A stretch of DNA of 64,000 nucleotides from NCBI GenBank assembly GCA_024349705.1, contig AP026065.1:1-64000 (forward strand). The letters run 5' to 3'. The DNA is from Buchnera aphidicola (Ceratovacuna japonica) (GTDB lineage: Bacteria > Pseudomonadota > Gammaproteobacteria > Enterobacterales > Enterobacteriaceae). Of this stretch, positions 56,002-64,000 are shown one piece after another; position 1 is the stretch's first letter; the number at the start of each line of letters is the position of its first letter. The translations under genes and the position numbers were made by a program. Under the pieces are notes generated by a model, which did not search any database, had not been told where the DNA came from, and saw only the letters and a program-made list of their open reading frames with translations.

Positions 56002-57873
56002 ATGAATGAAAAATTATCATTTGAAAAAGAAATAAAAAAAAATAATTTTTTTGAATTTTTTTTTAATATTATAAAAAAAAATATTATTATATTTATAATT
56101 TTGTCATCATTTTTTTTAACATTTATATTTTCTATTTTTTTTTTATATAGTTCTACTAATTATTGTACATTATATAATAATTTACTTAATGAAGATAAAA
56201 ATGTAATTATTTCAGAATTATCTAATATGCACATTCCTTATAAGATTAATGATGCTGAGAATAAAATTAAAATACCTAGAAATCTAATTTATGAAGTTAG
56301 AATGAGATTATCTGAAAAAGGAATTCCAAAAGAAAATATAAATGGTTTTGAGATTTTAGATAAAGAAAAGTTTGGAGAAAGTCAGTTTCATGAAAGAATA
56401 AATTATCAGAGAGCGTTAGAAGGTGAATTAGCTAAGACTATAATGAAAATAGATTACATAAAAAATGCATCTGTTCGTTTGGTAATGAATTCTAAGTCTA
56501 TCTTTGTTAATAATGATATAGATGCTTCAGCATCAGTTTTATTAACTGTAAAATATGGAAAACATTTAAATATAAATAAAATAAACTCTATTCTACATTT
56601 AGTATCTACAAGTGTATCTGGTTTAAAATATCAGAATATAACTATAGTAGATCAATATGGTAATCTTTTAAATCAATTATCAGATGTAGATGTATACAAC
56701 AATAGTAAATTAATTTATATAAATGATATAGAAAAAAAATATAAAAACAAAATTGAAGAAATTTTAATACCATTGTTTGGAATAAATAATGTTCATGCTC
56801 AAGTTACAGCTCAAATAGATTTTGATAAAAAAGAAGAAGTAGAAGAAAAATATAAACCAAACTCTAATATATTTGACAAATCTATTAGATCTAATCAAAG
56901 CGTTTATAGTAAAGAATTTCATAGTGGAAGTAAAAGTATTGGTTCTGAAGAAAATTATTTAAAAAAAAAATATGATAATAATATAAAAAATAACTTAAAT
57001 TCTAATCTACATAAAAAAGATATTAATTATAAAAATAACCTTAATAACATAGAAAATAATAACAATGTTTCAGATCATAATGGTGATTATATTACAAATT
57101 ATGATAATACTACTAATTATGAATTAGATCACAATATTATTAATACTAAAATTAATGTAGGAAATTTGAAGAGAGTTTCTGTAGGTGTTGTAATAAATTA
57201 TGTAAAAAATTCTAATGGAAAATTTGTACCACTAAATCATGATTATATAAAAAAAATAAGACGTTTAGTAAAAAATTCAATAGGTTTTTCTCAAGATAGA
57301 GGAGATACTGTAGATTTAGTAAATTCATTATTTTTTAATCCACAGGATAATATAAAAGAAAAAAAAATATTTATAGAAAAAGATTATTCTAACTTTTTTC
57401 TAAAGAATTTTTTATTTACTTTTATAACAGTTATTTTTATTATACTTTTTTATAAACTTTTATTTAAAAAGATCTTTTTTTATATTTTATACAGAAAAAA
57501 CAAAGAAAAAAAAAATGATAAAACAAAAAATAAAAAAATAAAAAAAAACAAAAATGTTGATGAAAAAATTTTAGAAAAAAACAAAAATGTTGATGAAAAA
57601 ATTTTAGAAAAAAACAAAAATGTTGATGAAAAAATTTTAGAAAAAAACAAAAATGTTGATGAAAAAATTTTAGAAAAAAACAAAAATGTTGATGAAAAAA
57701 TTTTAGAAAAAAACAAAAATGTTGATGAAAAAATTTTAGAAAAAAATAAGAAAAAAAAAATATCTAATGCATTAATAGTTACTAAACAAAATAATAATGA
57801 TGAAAATGTTTTTGAAAAAAAATCTTCTTTTATAGCAAAGATTATTAGAAATTGGATAAACAAAAATGAATAA
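56002..57873 (+). CDS. fliF: Flagellar MS-ring protein FliF with a tandem-repeat insertion
   Basis: Forms the membrane ring of the basal body that houses the type III export gate. Start placed at ATG 56002 (MNEKLSFEKE); a GTG at 55987 is in frame. It has 623 residues (E. coli about 552). Transmembrane segments at about 25-46 and 465-485; between them the ring-building motifs MRLSEKGIPKE, GFEILDKEKFGESQFHERIN and YQRALEGELAKTI. After the second helix comes a Lys-rich tail with six copies of KNKNVDEKILE (residues 515-580), then SSFIAKIIRNWINKNE, the FliG-binding end. It overlaps fliG by 8 nt. Confidence 0.95.
   Translation: MNEKLSFEKEIKKNNFFEFFFNIIKKNIIIFIILSSFFLTFIFSIFFLYSSTNYCTLYNNLLNEDKNVIISELSNMHIPYKINDAENKIKIPRNLIYEVRMRLSEKGIPKENINGFEILDKEKFGESQFHERINYQRALEGELAKTIMKIDYIKNASVRLVMNSKSIFVNNDIDASASVLLTVKYGKHLNINKINSILHLVSTSVSGLKYQNITIVDQYGNLLNQLSDVDVYNNSKLIYINDIEKKYKNKIEEILIPLFGINNVHAQVTAQIDFDKKEEVEEKYKPNSNIFDKSIRSNQSVYSKEFHSGSKSIGSEENYLKKKYDNNIKNNLNSNLHKKDINYKNNLNNIENNNNVSDHNGDYITNYDNTTNYELDHNIINTKINVGNLKRVSVGVVINYVKNSNGKFVPLNHDYIKKIRRLVKNSIGFSQDRGDTVDLVNSLFFNPQDNIKEKKIFIEKDYSNFFLKNFLFTFITVIFIILFYKLLFKKIFFYILYRKNKEKKNDKTKNKKIKKNKNVDEKILEKNKNVDEKILEKNKNVDEKILEKNKNVDEKILEKNKNVDEKILEKNKNVDEKILEKNKKKKISNALIVTKQNNNDENVFEKKSSFIAKIIRNWINKNE
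57544..57741 (+). repeat. Six perfect 33-bp tandem repeats inside fliF
   Basis: The 33-bp unit encodes KNKNVDEKILE and is present six times without a visible nucleotide difference, GTTGATG recurring at 57556, 57589, 57622, 57655, 57688 and 57721. The unit length is a multiple of three, so copy changes keep the frame. Identity between copies implies recent expansion. Confidence 0.97.
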
Positions 57874-58864
57874 CAGTATTAGTGGTTATACAAAAAGTGC
57901 ATGTTTATTATTTTTTTTAGGGGTTAAAAAAAGTAAAAAAATATTGAGACATTTTACTGAGGATGAAAAAAAAAAAATAATTTATAAATTATCGGATTCT
58001 TCTATATTTTCTAATAGAAATATAGATGTAGCAGTAAAATGCTATAAAGAACATTGTAAAAAATTAATCTTTAATAAAAAAAAATATTTTAATAATTATT
58101 TTGAATCTGTAATTAATAAATCTTTTAACAAAAAGGATCGTTTATTTTTAATAGATAGTATTAAAAACAAAAAAATTTTTTTTAAAAATGTAGAAAAAAC
58201 TAATTTAAGTAATGCTAAAAATTGTTATTTTATTTTTAGAAAAGAACATCCGCAAATTATTGCTGTTTTTTTAAAATATTTAGATAAAAAAAAATCTTTT
58301 AAAGTTCTTTCTCTTTTTAAGAAAAAATATAGATATGAAATTATTAGAAGAATGTTTGAAATAAAAAAAATTAGTGTATCTTCTAAAAATGAATTTTTTA
58401 AAATAGTTAATTATCTTTTTAAAAAAAAAGATTTATTAAAAAAATATAATTTATGTAAGTCTATGAAAATATTTAATTTGTTTTCAAAAAAAGAAAAAAT
58501 TAATATATTAAGAAATTGTTTTAAAGAAAATTTTCATATTAGAAAAAAAATTATTTGTGAGATGTTTACTTTTAAAGACATATTTAAAATGAAAAATGAT
58601 AATATAAATATTTTATTAAAATATATTAATAAAAAAATTTTATATAAATCTATAACAAATTTAAAAGAAAAATTTAGAAATAAAATTTTAGCAAATATGT
58701 CTAAAAAACAATTATATTATTTTTTTAAAATGATAAAAAATGGTAATTTAAAATTTTCTAAAGAAAATATAAAAAACAGTAGAAAAAATATTTTAGATGT
58801 TTTAAAACTTTTATTAGAAAAAAATATATTAATATTGAAAGATATGGAAAAAATTTATGCATGA
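57866..58864 (+). CDS. fliG: Flagellar motor switch protein FliG
   Basis: Sits between the MS ring and FliM. It has 332 residues (E. coli 331). The N-terminal domain starts GYTKSACLLFFLGVKKSKKI; the middle domain retains the FliM-contacting EHPQIIAVFLKYLD (about 129-142). The C-terminal torque domain is poorly conserved and Lys-rich: the charged residues used for torque cannot be assigned. Overlaps fliF by 8 nt and fliH by 8 nt. Confidence 0.9.
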   Translation: MNNSISGYTKSACLLFFLGVKKSKKILRHFTEDEKKKIIYKLSDSSIFSNRNIDVAVKCYKEHCKKLIFNKKKYFNNYFESVINKSFNKKDRLFLIDSIKNKKIFFKNVEKTNLSNAKNCYFIFRKEHPQIIAVFLKYLDKKKSFKVLSLFKKKYRYEIIRRMFEIKKISVSSKNEFFKIVNYLFKKKDLLKKYNLCKSMKIFNLFSKKEKINILRNCFKENFHIRKKIICEMFTFKDIFKMKNDNINILLKYINKKILYKSITNLKEKFRNKILANMSKKQLYYFFKMIKNGNLKFSKENIKNSRKNILDVLKLLLEKNILILKDMEKIYA

Positions 58865-59510
58865 GATATCTTATATAAAAAAATGGAAAAAATGGGCTCC
58901 AAGATCTTTTTGTAAAAATAGAAATTTTAATAATATTTTAAAAAAAAAGAATAAGAATATAAATGATAACAATGTTTCAAAAGAGAAAATGCTATTTAAT
59001 ATAAAAGAAATTTATAATGAGGGATTTTTAAAAGGCAAAAAAATAGGACATAAAATAGAACACAAAAAATTTTATATTTATAAAAAAAAAAAAAAGTTAG
59101 AAATAAAAAAGATTAAAAGTTTATTTTTAAGCTTAAAAAAATCTATTAAATCTATAGATTCTTATATGTCTATAAAGATAGTAAAAATATTTTTTAATAT
59201 TATTAAAAGAAATAGTAAAATTTTTAATAATATAAGTACTAAAAAATTAATAAAAGATGTAAAAAAATATCTATATAAAGAATGTAGTTTTTTACATAAT
59301 TTAACTTTTAAATTTAATCCTATAGATTTAAAACTAATTAAAAAAAAATTTATTAAATTTTTTAAATTTAAAAATTGGATTTTAATTTCAGACAAAAATG
59401 TTTCTAAAGGAGAATGTCAAATAATTTCTCCTGAAATTAATATAAATTTTACTAATACAGATAATTGGAATAACTTATATAGAATTTTTTTATTAGAGAA
59501 GAATTCATGA
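58857..59510 (+). CDS. fliH: Flagellar assembly protein FliH
   Basis: Regulator and stalk of the export ATPase FliI. It has 217 residues (E. coli 228). Recognised by position between fliG and fliI, by the early KKWKKWAPRSF segment (E. coli has WKTWTPDDL), by the GFLKGKKIGHK motif of the GxxxG-type central helix and by overall length. Otherwise it is highly divergent and Lys/Ile rich. It overlaps fliI by 4 nt. Confidence 0.8.
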   Translation: MHEISYIKKWKKWAPRSFCKNRNFNNILKKKNKNINDNNVSKEKMLFNIKEIYNEGFLKGKKIGHKIEHKKFYIYKKKKKLEIKKIKSLFLSLKKSIKSIDSYMSIKIVKIFFNIIKRNSKIFNNISTKKLIKDVKKYLYKECSFLHNLTFKFNPIDLKLIKKKFIKFFKFKNWILISDKNVSKGECQIISPEININFTNTDNWNNLYRIFLLEKNS

Positions 59511-60868
59511 ATCAAAATTTAAAAAATTGGTCAAAAAATATAGATTTATTGAATAATAAAATATATAAATTTTCAAAATCTGTAAAATATGGATATGTAA
59601 TCAGTTTTATTGGGTTATTATTAGAAGTTTCTGGAATAAGTTTATCTATTGGAGAAATTTGTATTATAGAAATTGTTTTTAACGAAAAAGTATTTTTGAT
59701 TGAAGGAGAAGTAACAGGATTTAAAAATAAAAATATATTTGTTATGTTATTTGAAGAATGTAATGGTATATCTCCTGGATCAAGAGTATTTCCAAAAATT
59801 GATAAAAATGGTCATCATAAAAGAAAAATGCTTCCTGTAGGAAAAAATTTACTAGGAAGAGTTATAGATAGTTATGGAAATTCTATAGATAATCTAGGAA
59901 ATTTAAATTGTAAAAAATTTATATCTACATCTTGTAAAAAAATTAATCCCTTAATGAAAAAACCTATAAACAAAATATTAGATACTGGTATTAGAGCAAT
60001 AAATTCTTCATTAACTATAGGAAAGGGACAAAGAATAGGACTATTTGCTAGTTCTGGGGTTGGTAAAAGTGTTTTGCTAAGTATGATGTCAAGAAATTCT
60101 AAATCAGATATTTTTGTAATAAGTTTAATAGGAGAAAGAAGTAGAGAAATTTTGGAGTTCGTAGAAAATATAAAAGATGCAAATAATTTTTCAAAATCTG
60201 TAGTTATTGTTGCGCCGGCTAATAGTTCTCCATTGCTTAAAGTTCAAGGAGCTTTATATTCAATAAGTATAGCTGAATATTTTCGAGAAAAAGGTAATCA
60301 CGTATTGTTTATATTAGACTCTTTGACAAGATATGCAATGGCTGAAAGAGAAATATCTATTTCTATGGGAGAAATACCTGTAATGAGAGGATATCCAACT
60401 TCAATATTTTCAAAATTGCCTTTTTTTATAGAGAGATCAGGTAATAATGAAAAAAAAAATTGTTCTATAACTGGATTATACACTGTTTTAATAGAAAATA
60501 ATAAAAGCTTAGATCCTATTTCTGATTTGGCTAAATCAGTTTTAGATGGACATATAATGCTGTCTAAAAGTTATGCTAATTCTGGACATTATCCTGCTAT
60601 TAATATGGAGACTTCTATAAGCAGAGTAATGTTTAATTTAGTTGGAAAAGATCATTATAAAAAATCTTTATATTTAAAGAAACTAATATCTATATATACA
60701 AAAAACAAAGATTTAATAAGCTTAGGAGCATATGTTAAAGGTAATAATAAAATTTTAGACACCGCAATTAATTTATGGCCTAAAATAGAAAAATTTTTGA
60801 AACAAGATTCAGACATTATGTATGATTTTAAAAAATCTTATATAGACTTAGTAAAATTAATAAAATAA
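59507..60868 (+). CDS. fliI: Flagellar type III export ATPase FliI
   Basis: F1-beta-like ATPase that energises unfolding of export substrates. It has 453 residues (E. coli 457). Walker A GLFASSGVGKSVLLSMM (about 179-195), GERSREILEF with the catalytic glutamate, and Walker B VLFILDSLTRYAMAEREI are intact; the LPVGKNLLGRVIDSYGNSID segment marks the N-terminal part. Much better conserved than fliH, fliJ or fliM, which suggests that export activity is still selected. Confidence 0.96.
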   Translation: MNQNLKNWSKNIDLLNNKIYKFSKSVKYGYVISFIGLLLEVSGISLSIGEICIIEIVFNEKVFLIEGEVTGFKNKNIFVMLFEECNGISPGSRVFPKIDKNGHHKRKMLPVGKNLLGRVIDSYGNSIDNLGNLNCKKFISTSCKKINPLMKKPINKILDTGIRAINSSLTIGKGQRIGLFASSGVGKSVLLSMMSRNSKSDIFVISLIGERSREILEFVENIKDANNFSKSVVIVAPANSSPLLKVQGALYSISIAEYFREKGNHVLFILDSLTRYAMAEREISISMGEIPVMRGYPTSIFSKLPFFIERSGNNEKKNCSITGLYTVLIENNKSLDPISDLAKSVLDGHIMLSKSYANSGHYPAINMETSISRVMFNLVGKDHYKKSLYLKKLISIYTKNKDLISLGAYVKGNNKILDTAINLWPKIEKFLKQDSDIMYDFKKSYIDLVKLIK

Positions 60869-60883
60869 TACATTGGAAATTTT

Positions 60884-61339
60884 ATGAACAAAAGAGTTAA
60901 GTTAATGAATTTATTAATTTTTTTAGAAAAAATAAAAATAAAAAATATTTACAAAAATTTTTTAAATTTATTAAATTATAGAAAAAATAATAAATTGAAT
61001 TTAAAATTGTTAAAAAGATATAAAAAAGTATATTTAAAAAAAAATGATAAAAATCTTTCTTTAGGAATAAGTGCTGTAGAAATAAAAAATTTTAATAATT
61101 TTTTGAGTATATTAAATAATAAAATATTTCAGCAAAAAGGTAACATTTTTGAAATTGACATTAAAAAAAAAATTTTTTTAAAAAGTATTTTTAAAAATAA
61201 AAAAAAGATAAATATTTTAAAGTTTTTTAAAACATATTTATTGAATAAAGAATATAATAAAAATATTTATATAACAGATTTTAATAATGAGGAATTGTTA
61301 CAAACATTTTTTTTAAATAACAAAAATTTAATATTATAA
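60884..61339 (+). CDS. fliJ: Probable flagellar protein FliJ
   Basis: The predicted protein is 151 residues, charged and helical, near the FliJ length (147), and is located directly after fliI. FliJ is a coiled-coil export chaperone that contacts FliI and FlhA. By eye I find little motif identity, so the call rests on position, size and helical character. fliK, expected next, is absent: fliM starts 44 nt later. Confidence 0.65.
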   Translation: MNKRVKLMNLLIFLEKIKIKNIYKNFLNLLNYRKNNKLNLKLLKRYKKVYLKKNDKNLSLGISAVEIKNFNNFLSILNNKIFQQKGNIFEIDIKKKIFLKSIFKNKKKINILKFFKTYLLNKEYNKNIYITDFNNEELLQTFFLNNKNLIL

Positions 61340-61382
61340 TTTGTTTTTTTTAAATTTTACAATTTTTATATAAGGAAGTTTT

Positions 61383-62768
61383 ATGGATAAATTTTTAGGT
61401 AATTTTATACATGTAAATAAAATTTTAGAAAAATTTGATGATATTTCACATTGTTATAAAAAAAAAAATATATATAATTTTGTTAACAATGATTTTAACT
61501 TTTTCAATATTTTATATGCTGATTTAAACAATATATATTTTAAAGAAAAATTTTTATTAGAAAATTTGTTTAAAAATTTTTCTGAAACTTTAGAATATAA
61601 TTTATCTAACATGTTAAATTATAAAGTAAAAATATATGTTAAAGAAATAAAAATACAAACATATAAAAAATATTTTAAAAATATTAGCTCTTTAATAAGT
61701 TTTAATTCTTTTAATATTTCCTCTATAAAAGATTTTGGTTTTTTTATATATTCTAGTGATTTTATTATTAACATGTTAGATCTTTTTTTTGGCGGAAAAA
61801 ATAACTTTTTAAATAAAAAGAAATTTGATAATATTTCTTATAGTCAGAATTTTATTAGTAATAATATTAATAATGTATTAATTAATAGTTTAAATAAAAT
61901 ATTTAAAAAAAATTTAAATTTAAAAATATTTTCTTATGAATTTAAAAATTTTTTTTCCAAATTTAATAAAAATATTTTTTGTTTAAAAGATTTTTCAGTA
62001 ATAATATATTTTAAAATTTTTTATAATAATAAATATTATAATAAATTTGATATATGTTTACCTCTTAGTTTTATTAAATACATAAATAAAATTATTTATA
62101 AAAAATCTAATAAAATATATGAAAAAAATGATATAAAAAAAAACTTTTATATGTTAAATAGTATAAAATTTGTTATATCTGCTTTTTTACAAAATTTTTT
62201 TGTTAATTTGTCAAAATTATATAAGTTAAAACGTAATTATATTATAAAAATACATGATCCAAATTATGTATACGTTTTTGTAGGAGACAAACTATTTTTT
62301 TTAGGGAAAAACATAATTTGCAAAAACAAAAATTCTGTTTTAATAAAAGAAATAAAATATTTAAAATATATAAATTTGGGTGATAATATGAATAATGAAT
62401 TAGAAAAATTTAAAAAATATTTTTCAGAAAATACTGAAAAGTTAGCTTCAGAAAAAAATAATAATAAAATATTTTCAGATAAATCTTATAAAGAGAACTT
62501 AGAAAAAGACATACTTAATAAAAAAATAAGTTGTATAGGAGATATAAAAATAAAAATATCTGTTAGATTAGGAAGTGTAAATATTAAAACAAAAAAGCTT
62601 CTGTCTATAAAAAGCGGTTCTATAATACAATTAGATCAGTTAGCCGGAGAACCATTAGATATATTAGCAAATGGATGTTTAATAGCAAAAGGAGAGATAG
62701 TAGTTATAAAAAATAAATATGGAATAAGAATTGTAAACATACTAAATAATATAAACGATTTAAAATAA
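61383..62768 (+). CDS. fliM/fliN: FliM-FliN fused flagellar switch protein
   Basis: One uninterrupted frame of 461 residues. Residues 1 to about 335 match FliM: LEYNLSNMLNYKVKIYVKEI, MLDLFFGGKNNF (E. coli VDNLFGGDGRF), and FDICLPLSFIKYI. From Met336 (62388) it is FliN, ending KLLSIKSGSIIQLDQL, AGEPLDILANGCLIAKGEIV and KNKYGIRIVNIL. No stop separates them; in E. coli they are two genes. A GGGTGATAAT precedes the internal ATG, so a separate FliN may also be made. The CheY-binding N-terminal motif of FliM (LSQAEIDALL) is not recognisable, in agreement with a non-chemotactic basal body. fliL, fliK and fliO are missing around it. Confidence 0.9.
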   Translation: MDKFLGNFIHVNKILEKFDDISHCYKKKNIYNFVNNDFNFFNILYADLNNIYFKEKFLLENLFKNFSETLEYNLSNMLNYKVKIYVKEIKIQTYKKYFKNISSLISFNSFNISSIKDFGFFIYSSDFIINMLDLFFGGKNNFLNKKKFDNISYSQNFISNNINNVLINSLNKIFKKNLNLKIFSYEFKNFFSKFNKNIFCLKDFSVIIYFKIFYNNKYYNKFDICLPLSFIKYINKIIYKKSNKIYEKNDIKKNFYMLNSIKFVISAFLQNFFVNLSKLYKLKRNYIIKIHDPNYVYVFVGDKLFFLGKNIICKNKNSVLIKEIKYLKYINLGDNMNNELEKFKKYFSENTEKLASEKNNNKIFSDKSYKENLEKDILNKKISCIGDIKIKISVRLGSVNIKTKKLLSIKSGSIIQLDQLAGEPLDILANGCLIAKGEIVVIKNKYGIRIVNILNNINDLK

Positions 62769-62908
62769 TTTTTTTAGATTTTATATCTTATATTTTTTAA
62801 ATTTTATAAATTTTTATAATATTTATATATTTATTTAATCATAATAAGATTTTGTTATTTATAATAATATTTTAAATTTTTAAATAACTCAATATTCTGG
62901 AAATTATA

Positions 62909-63649
62909 ATGAAATATAGTAAAATTTTATTATTTTTGTTTTCATTACTTTCTACTTCTGTGTACTCTATGAATTTAAATTCAATTAACAATTTATTTTT
63001 TAATAAAGGAAGTGATTTTTCAATTCCTTTAGATATTTTAATAATAATGAGTTCTTTAAGTTTCATACCTGCTATTATTCTGTTAATGACTAGTTTTACT
63101 AGAATAATAATCGTTCTTAGTCTTCTTAGAAATGCTTTAGGAATGACTTATTCACCTCCTAATCAAATATTGATTGGGTTAAGTTTGTTCATTACATTTT
63201 TTATAATGTCTCCAATTTTTAACTTAGTTTATAAAGATGCTTATTTACCATTTATTAATAAAAAAATTGGTTATGAGATAGCTATAAATAAAGCTGTTTT
63301 TCCATTTAAAAAATTTATGCTTGGACAGATAAAAGAATCAGATATATCTTTTTTTTTAAAATTATCTAAAGAAAAAAAAGAAAAGTTTAGCAATAAATAT
63401 GACATACCTATATATGTTATAATACCTGCTTTTATAGCTAATGAATTGAAAATAGCTTTTCAAATAGGTTTTATAATATTTATACCTTTTATAGTAATAG
63501 ATTTAATTATATCTAGTATTTTAATGGCTTTAGGTATGATGATGGTTCCTCCATCTAGTATATCTTTACCATTCAAATTAATACTTTTTGTATTGTCAGA
63601 TGGATGGAATTTATTAATAAGCTCTTTGGTTAATAGTTTTTATTTTTAA
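62909..63649 (+). CDS. fliP: Flagellar type III export gate protein FliP
   Basis: Core of the export gate (FliPQR). It has 246 residues (E. coli 245). Begins with a signal-like hydrophobic segment ILLFLFSLLSTSVYS, and has four transmembrane helices. The signature sequence LMTSFTRIIIVLSLLRNALG is conserved, followed by PPNQILIGLSLFITFFIMSP and the late LGMMMVPPSSISLPFKLILF. The 140-nt space after fliN has no fliO gene. Confidence 0.95.
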   Translation: MKYSKILLFLFSLLSTSVYSMNLNSINNLFFNKGSDFSIPLDILIIMSSLSFIPAIILLMTSFTRIIIVLSLLRNALGMTYSPPNQILIGLSLFITFFIMSPIFNLVYKDAYLPFINKKIGYEIAINKAVFPFKKFMLGQIKESDISFFLKLSKEKKEKFSNKYDIPIYVIIPAFIANELKIAFQIGFIIFIPFIVIDLIISSILMALGMMMVPPSSISLPFKLILFVLSDGWNLLISSLVNSFYF

Positions 63650-63684
63650 ATTTTATTTTATTTTTAAAAAATTAGGTGAAAAAT

Positions 63685-63957
63685 ATGACTTTAGAAACTG
63701 TAGATAGTTTATTAGGCGAATCAATAAAAATGATTTTAATATTATCTATGCCATTATTAATTGTTGTATTATTAATAGGATTAATAATAAGTATATTACA
63801 ATCTGCTACTCAAATTAATGAACAAACATTATCTTTTGTACCAAAGATGTTTTCTATATTAAGCATATTAATATTACTAGGACCTTGGATGCTTAATACT
63901 ATAATAAATTATATTAAAGATTTATTTAAAATATTACCTATTGTTATAAACGCATGA
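63685..63957 (+). CDS. fliQ: Flagellar type III export gate protein FliQ
   Basis: Gate subunit with two transmembrane helices. It has 90 residues from the ATG at 63685 (MTLETVDSLLGESIKMIL; E. coli 89), with TTAGG about 7 nt upstream; an in-frame GTG at 63676 would add three residues. The family core GLIISILQSATQINEQTLSF and GPWMLN are unchanged. Its TGA stop overlaps the ATG of the next gene. Confidence 0.95.
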   Translation: MTLETVDSLLGESIKMILILSMPLLIVVLLIGLIISILQSATQINEQTLSFVPKMFSILSILILLGPWMLNTIINYIKDLFKILPIVINA

Positions 63958-64000
63958 TAAATTTTAATTTTTATGAAATTTTTAATATTTTAAATAAACT
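63954..64000 (+). CDS. fliR: Probable start of FliR, cut by the window end
   Basis: The ATG at 63954 overlaps the fliQ stop (ATGA) and opens a frame of 15 codons to the window edge, MINFNFYEIFNILNK. fliR follows fliQ in all enterobacterial flagellar clusters and the ATGA junction is typical. The visible part is too short for homology, so the call rests on position. Confidence 0.6.
   Translation, partial: MINFNFYEIFNILNK

Noticed and set aside
57544..57741. Direct repeats in fliF resembling a CRISPR array
   Set aside because: The units are contiguous without spacers, in frame with fliF, and no cas genes are near. It is a coding minisatellite.
57480..57863. A 127-codon minus-strand frame rich in Phe and Ser opposite the fliF repeats
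   Set aside because: It is the reverse complement of the Lys-rich repeat, giving a repetitive FFSKIFSSTFL sequence. No independent support.
63973..63993. ATG at 63973 as the fliR start
   Set aside because: That frame stops after six codons; the ATG at 63954 overlapping the fliQ stop stays open to the window end.

Overview
The window is a stretch of a reduced, extremely A+T-rich gammaproteobacterial chromosome. Gene content and order (mnmG-atpBEFHAGDC, gyrB-dnaN, rpmH-rnpA-yidC-mnmE, groESL-efp, dnaC-dnaT, ftsY, rpoH, metE, hupA, rpoCB, metF, argGH, rpoD-dnaG-rpsU, ptsHI-crr, ligA, gltX and a large fli cluster) are those of Buchnera aphidicola, the obligate aphid endosymbiont. Proteins are rich in Lys, Asn, Ile and Phe, and intergenic DNA is almost pure A/T. 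I see no transposons, prophage, CRISPR array, defence island or other sign of horizontal transfer. I cannot name the host aphid, but some losses noted below exceed what I recall of the best-known Buchnera strains.

Layout. 1-8.5 kb: mnmG and the eight F1Fo ATP synthase genes (+). 8.6-12.2 kb: gyrB and dnaN (-), with no recF and no dnaA. 12.4-16.1 kb: rpmH, rnpA, yidC, mnmE (+), then tRNA-Phe (-). 16.3-19.1 kb: groES-groEL behind a heat-shock-like -35 element, then efp. 19.1-21.0 kb: dnaC, dnaT, rsmD (-). 21.1-25.7 kb: ftsY (frameshifted), rpoH, metE (+). 25.9-38.6 kb: a long minus-strand block read as tRNA-Thr/Tyr/Gly/Thr, secE, nusG (frameshifted), rplKAJL, rpoBC, then hupA as a separate unit. 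38.9-42.5 kb: metF, argG, argH (+). 42.6-46.5 kb: the macromolecular synthesis operon rpsU-dnaG-rpoD (-). 46.7-49.1 kb: tsaD and cca (+). 49.2-51.7 kb: ptsH-ptsI-crr (-). 52.0-55.5 kb: ligA, tRNA-Lys and tRNA-Val (-), gltX. 55.6-64 kb: fliE (-) and fliF-G-H-I-J-[M+N]-P-Q-R (+), cut by the window edge inside fliR.

How it fits together. The genes supply ATP synthesis, replication, transcription, translation, tRNA modification and maturation, chaperoning, membrane insertion and glucose-type PTS uptake, plus host-nutrition enzymes (methionine by MetF/MetE, the last two arginine steps by ArgG/ArgH). The flagellar genes encode a basal body and type III export core with no filament gene here.

Main points for a second look: nusG and ftsY are each broken by one base in a poly(A) tract, both in the same phase, and probably depend on polymerase slippage unless the tracts were miscalled; fliM and fliN form one continuous reading frame; fliF carries six identical 33-bp repeats; dnaA is absent while dnaC and dnaT remain; the HD domain of Cca, the BRCT domain of LigA and the C-terminal domain of AtpC are lost or eroded; argG/argH stand without argE/C/B. 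I found no wholly novel multi-gene system.
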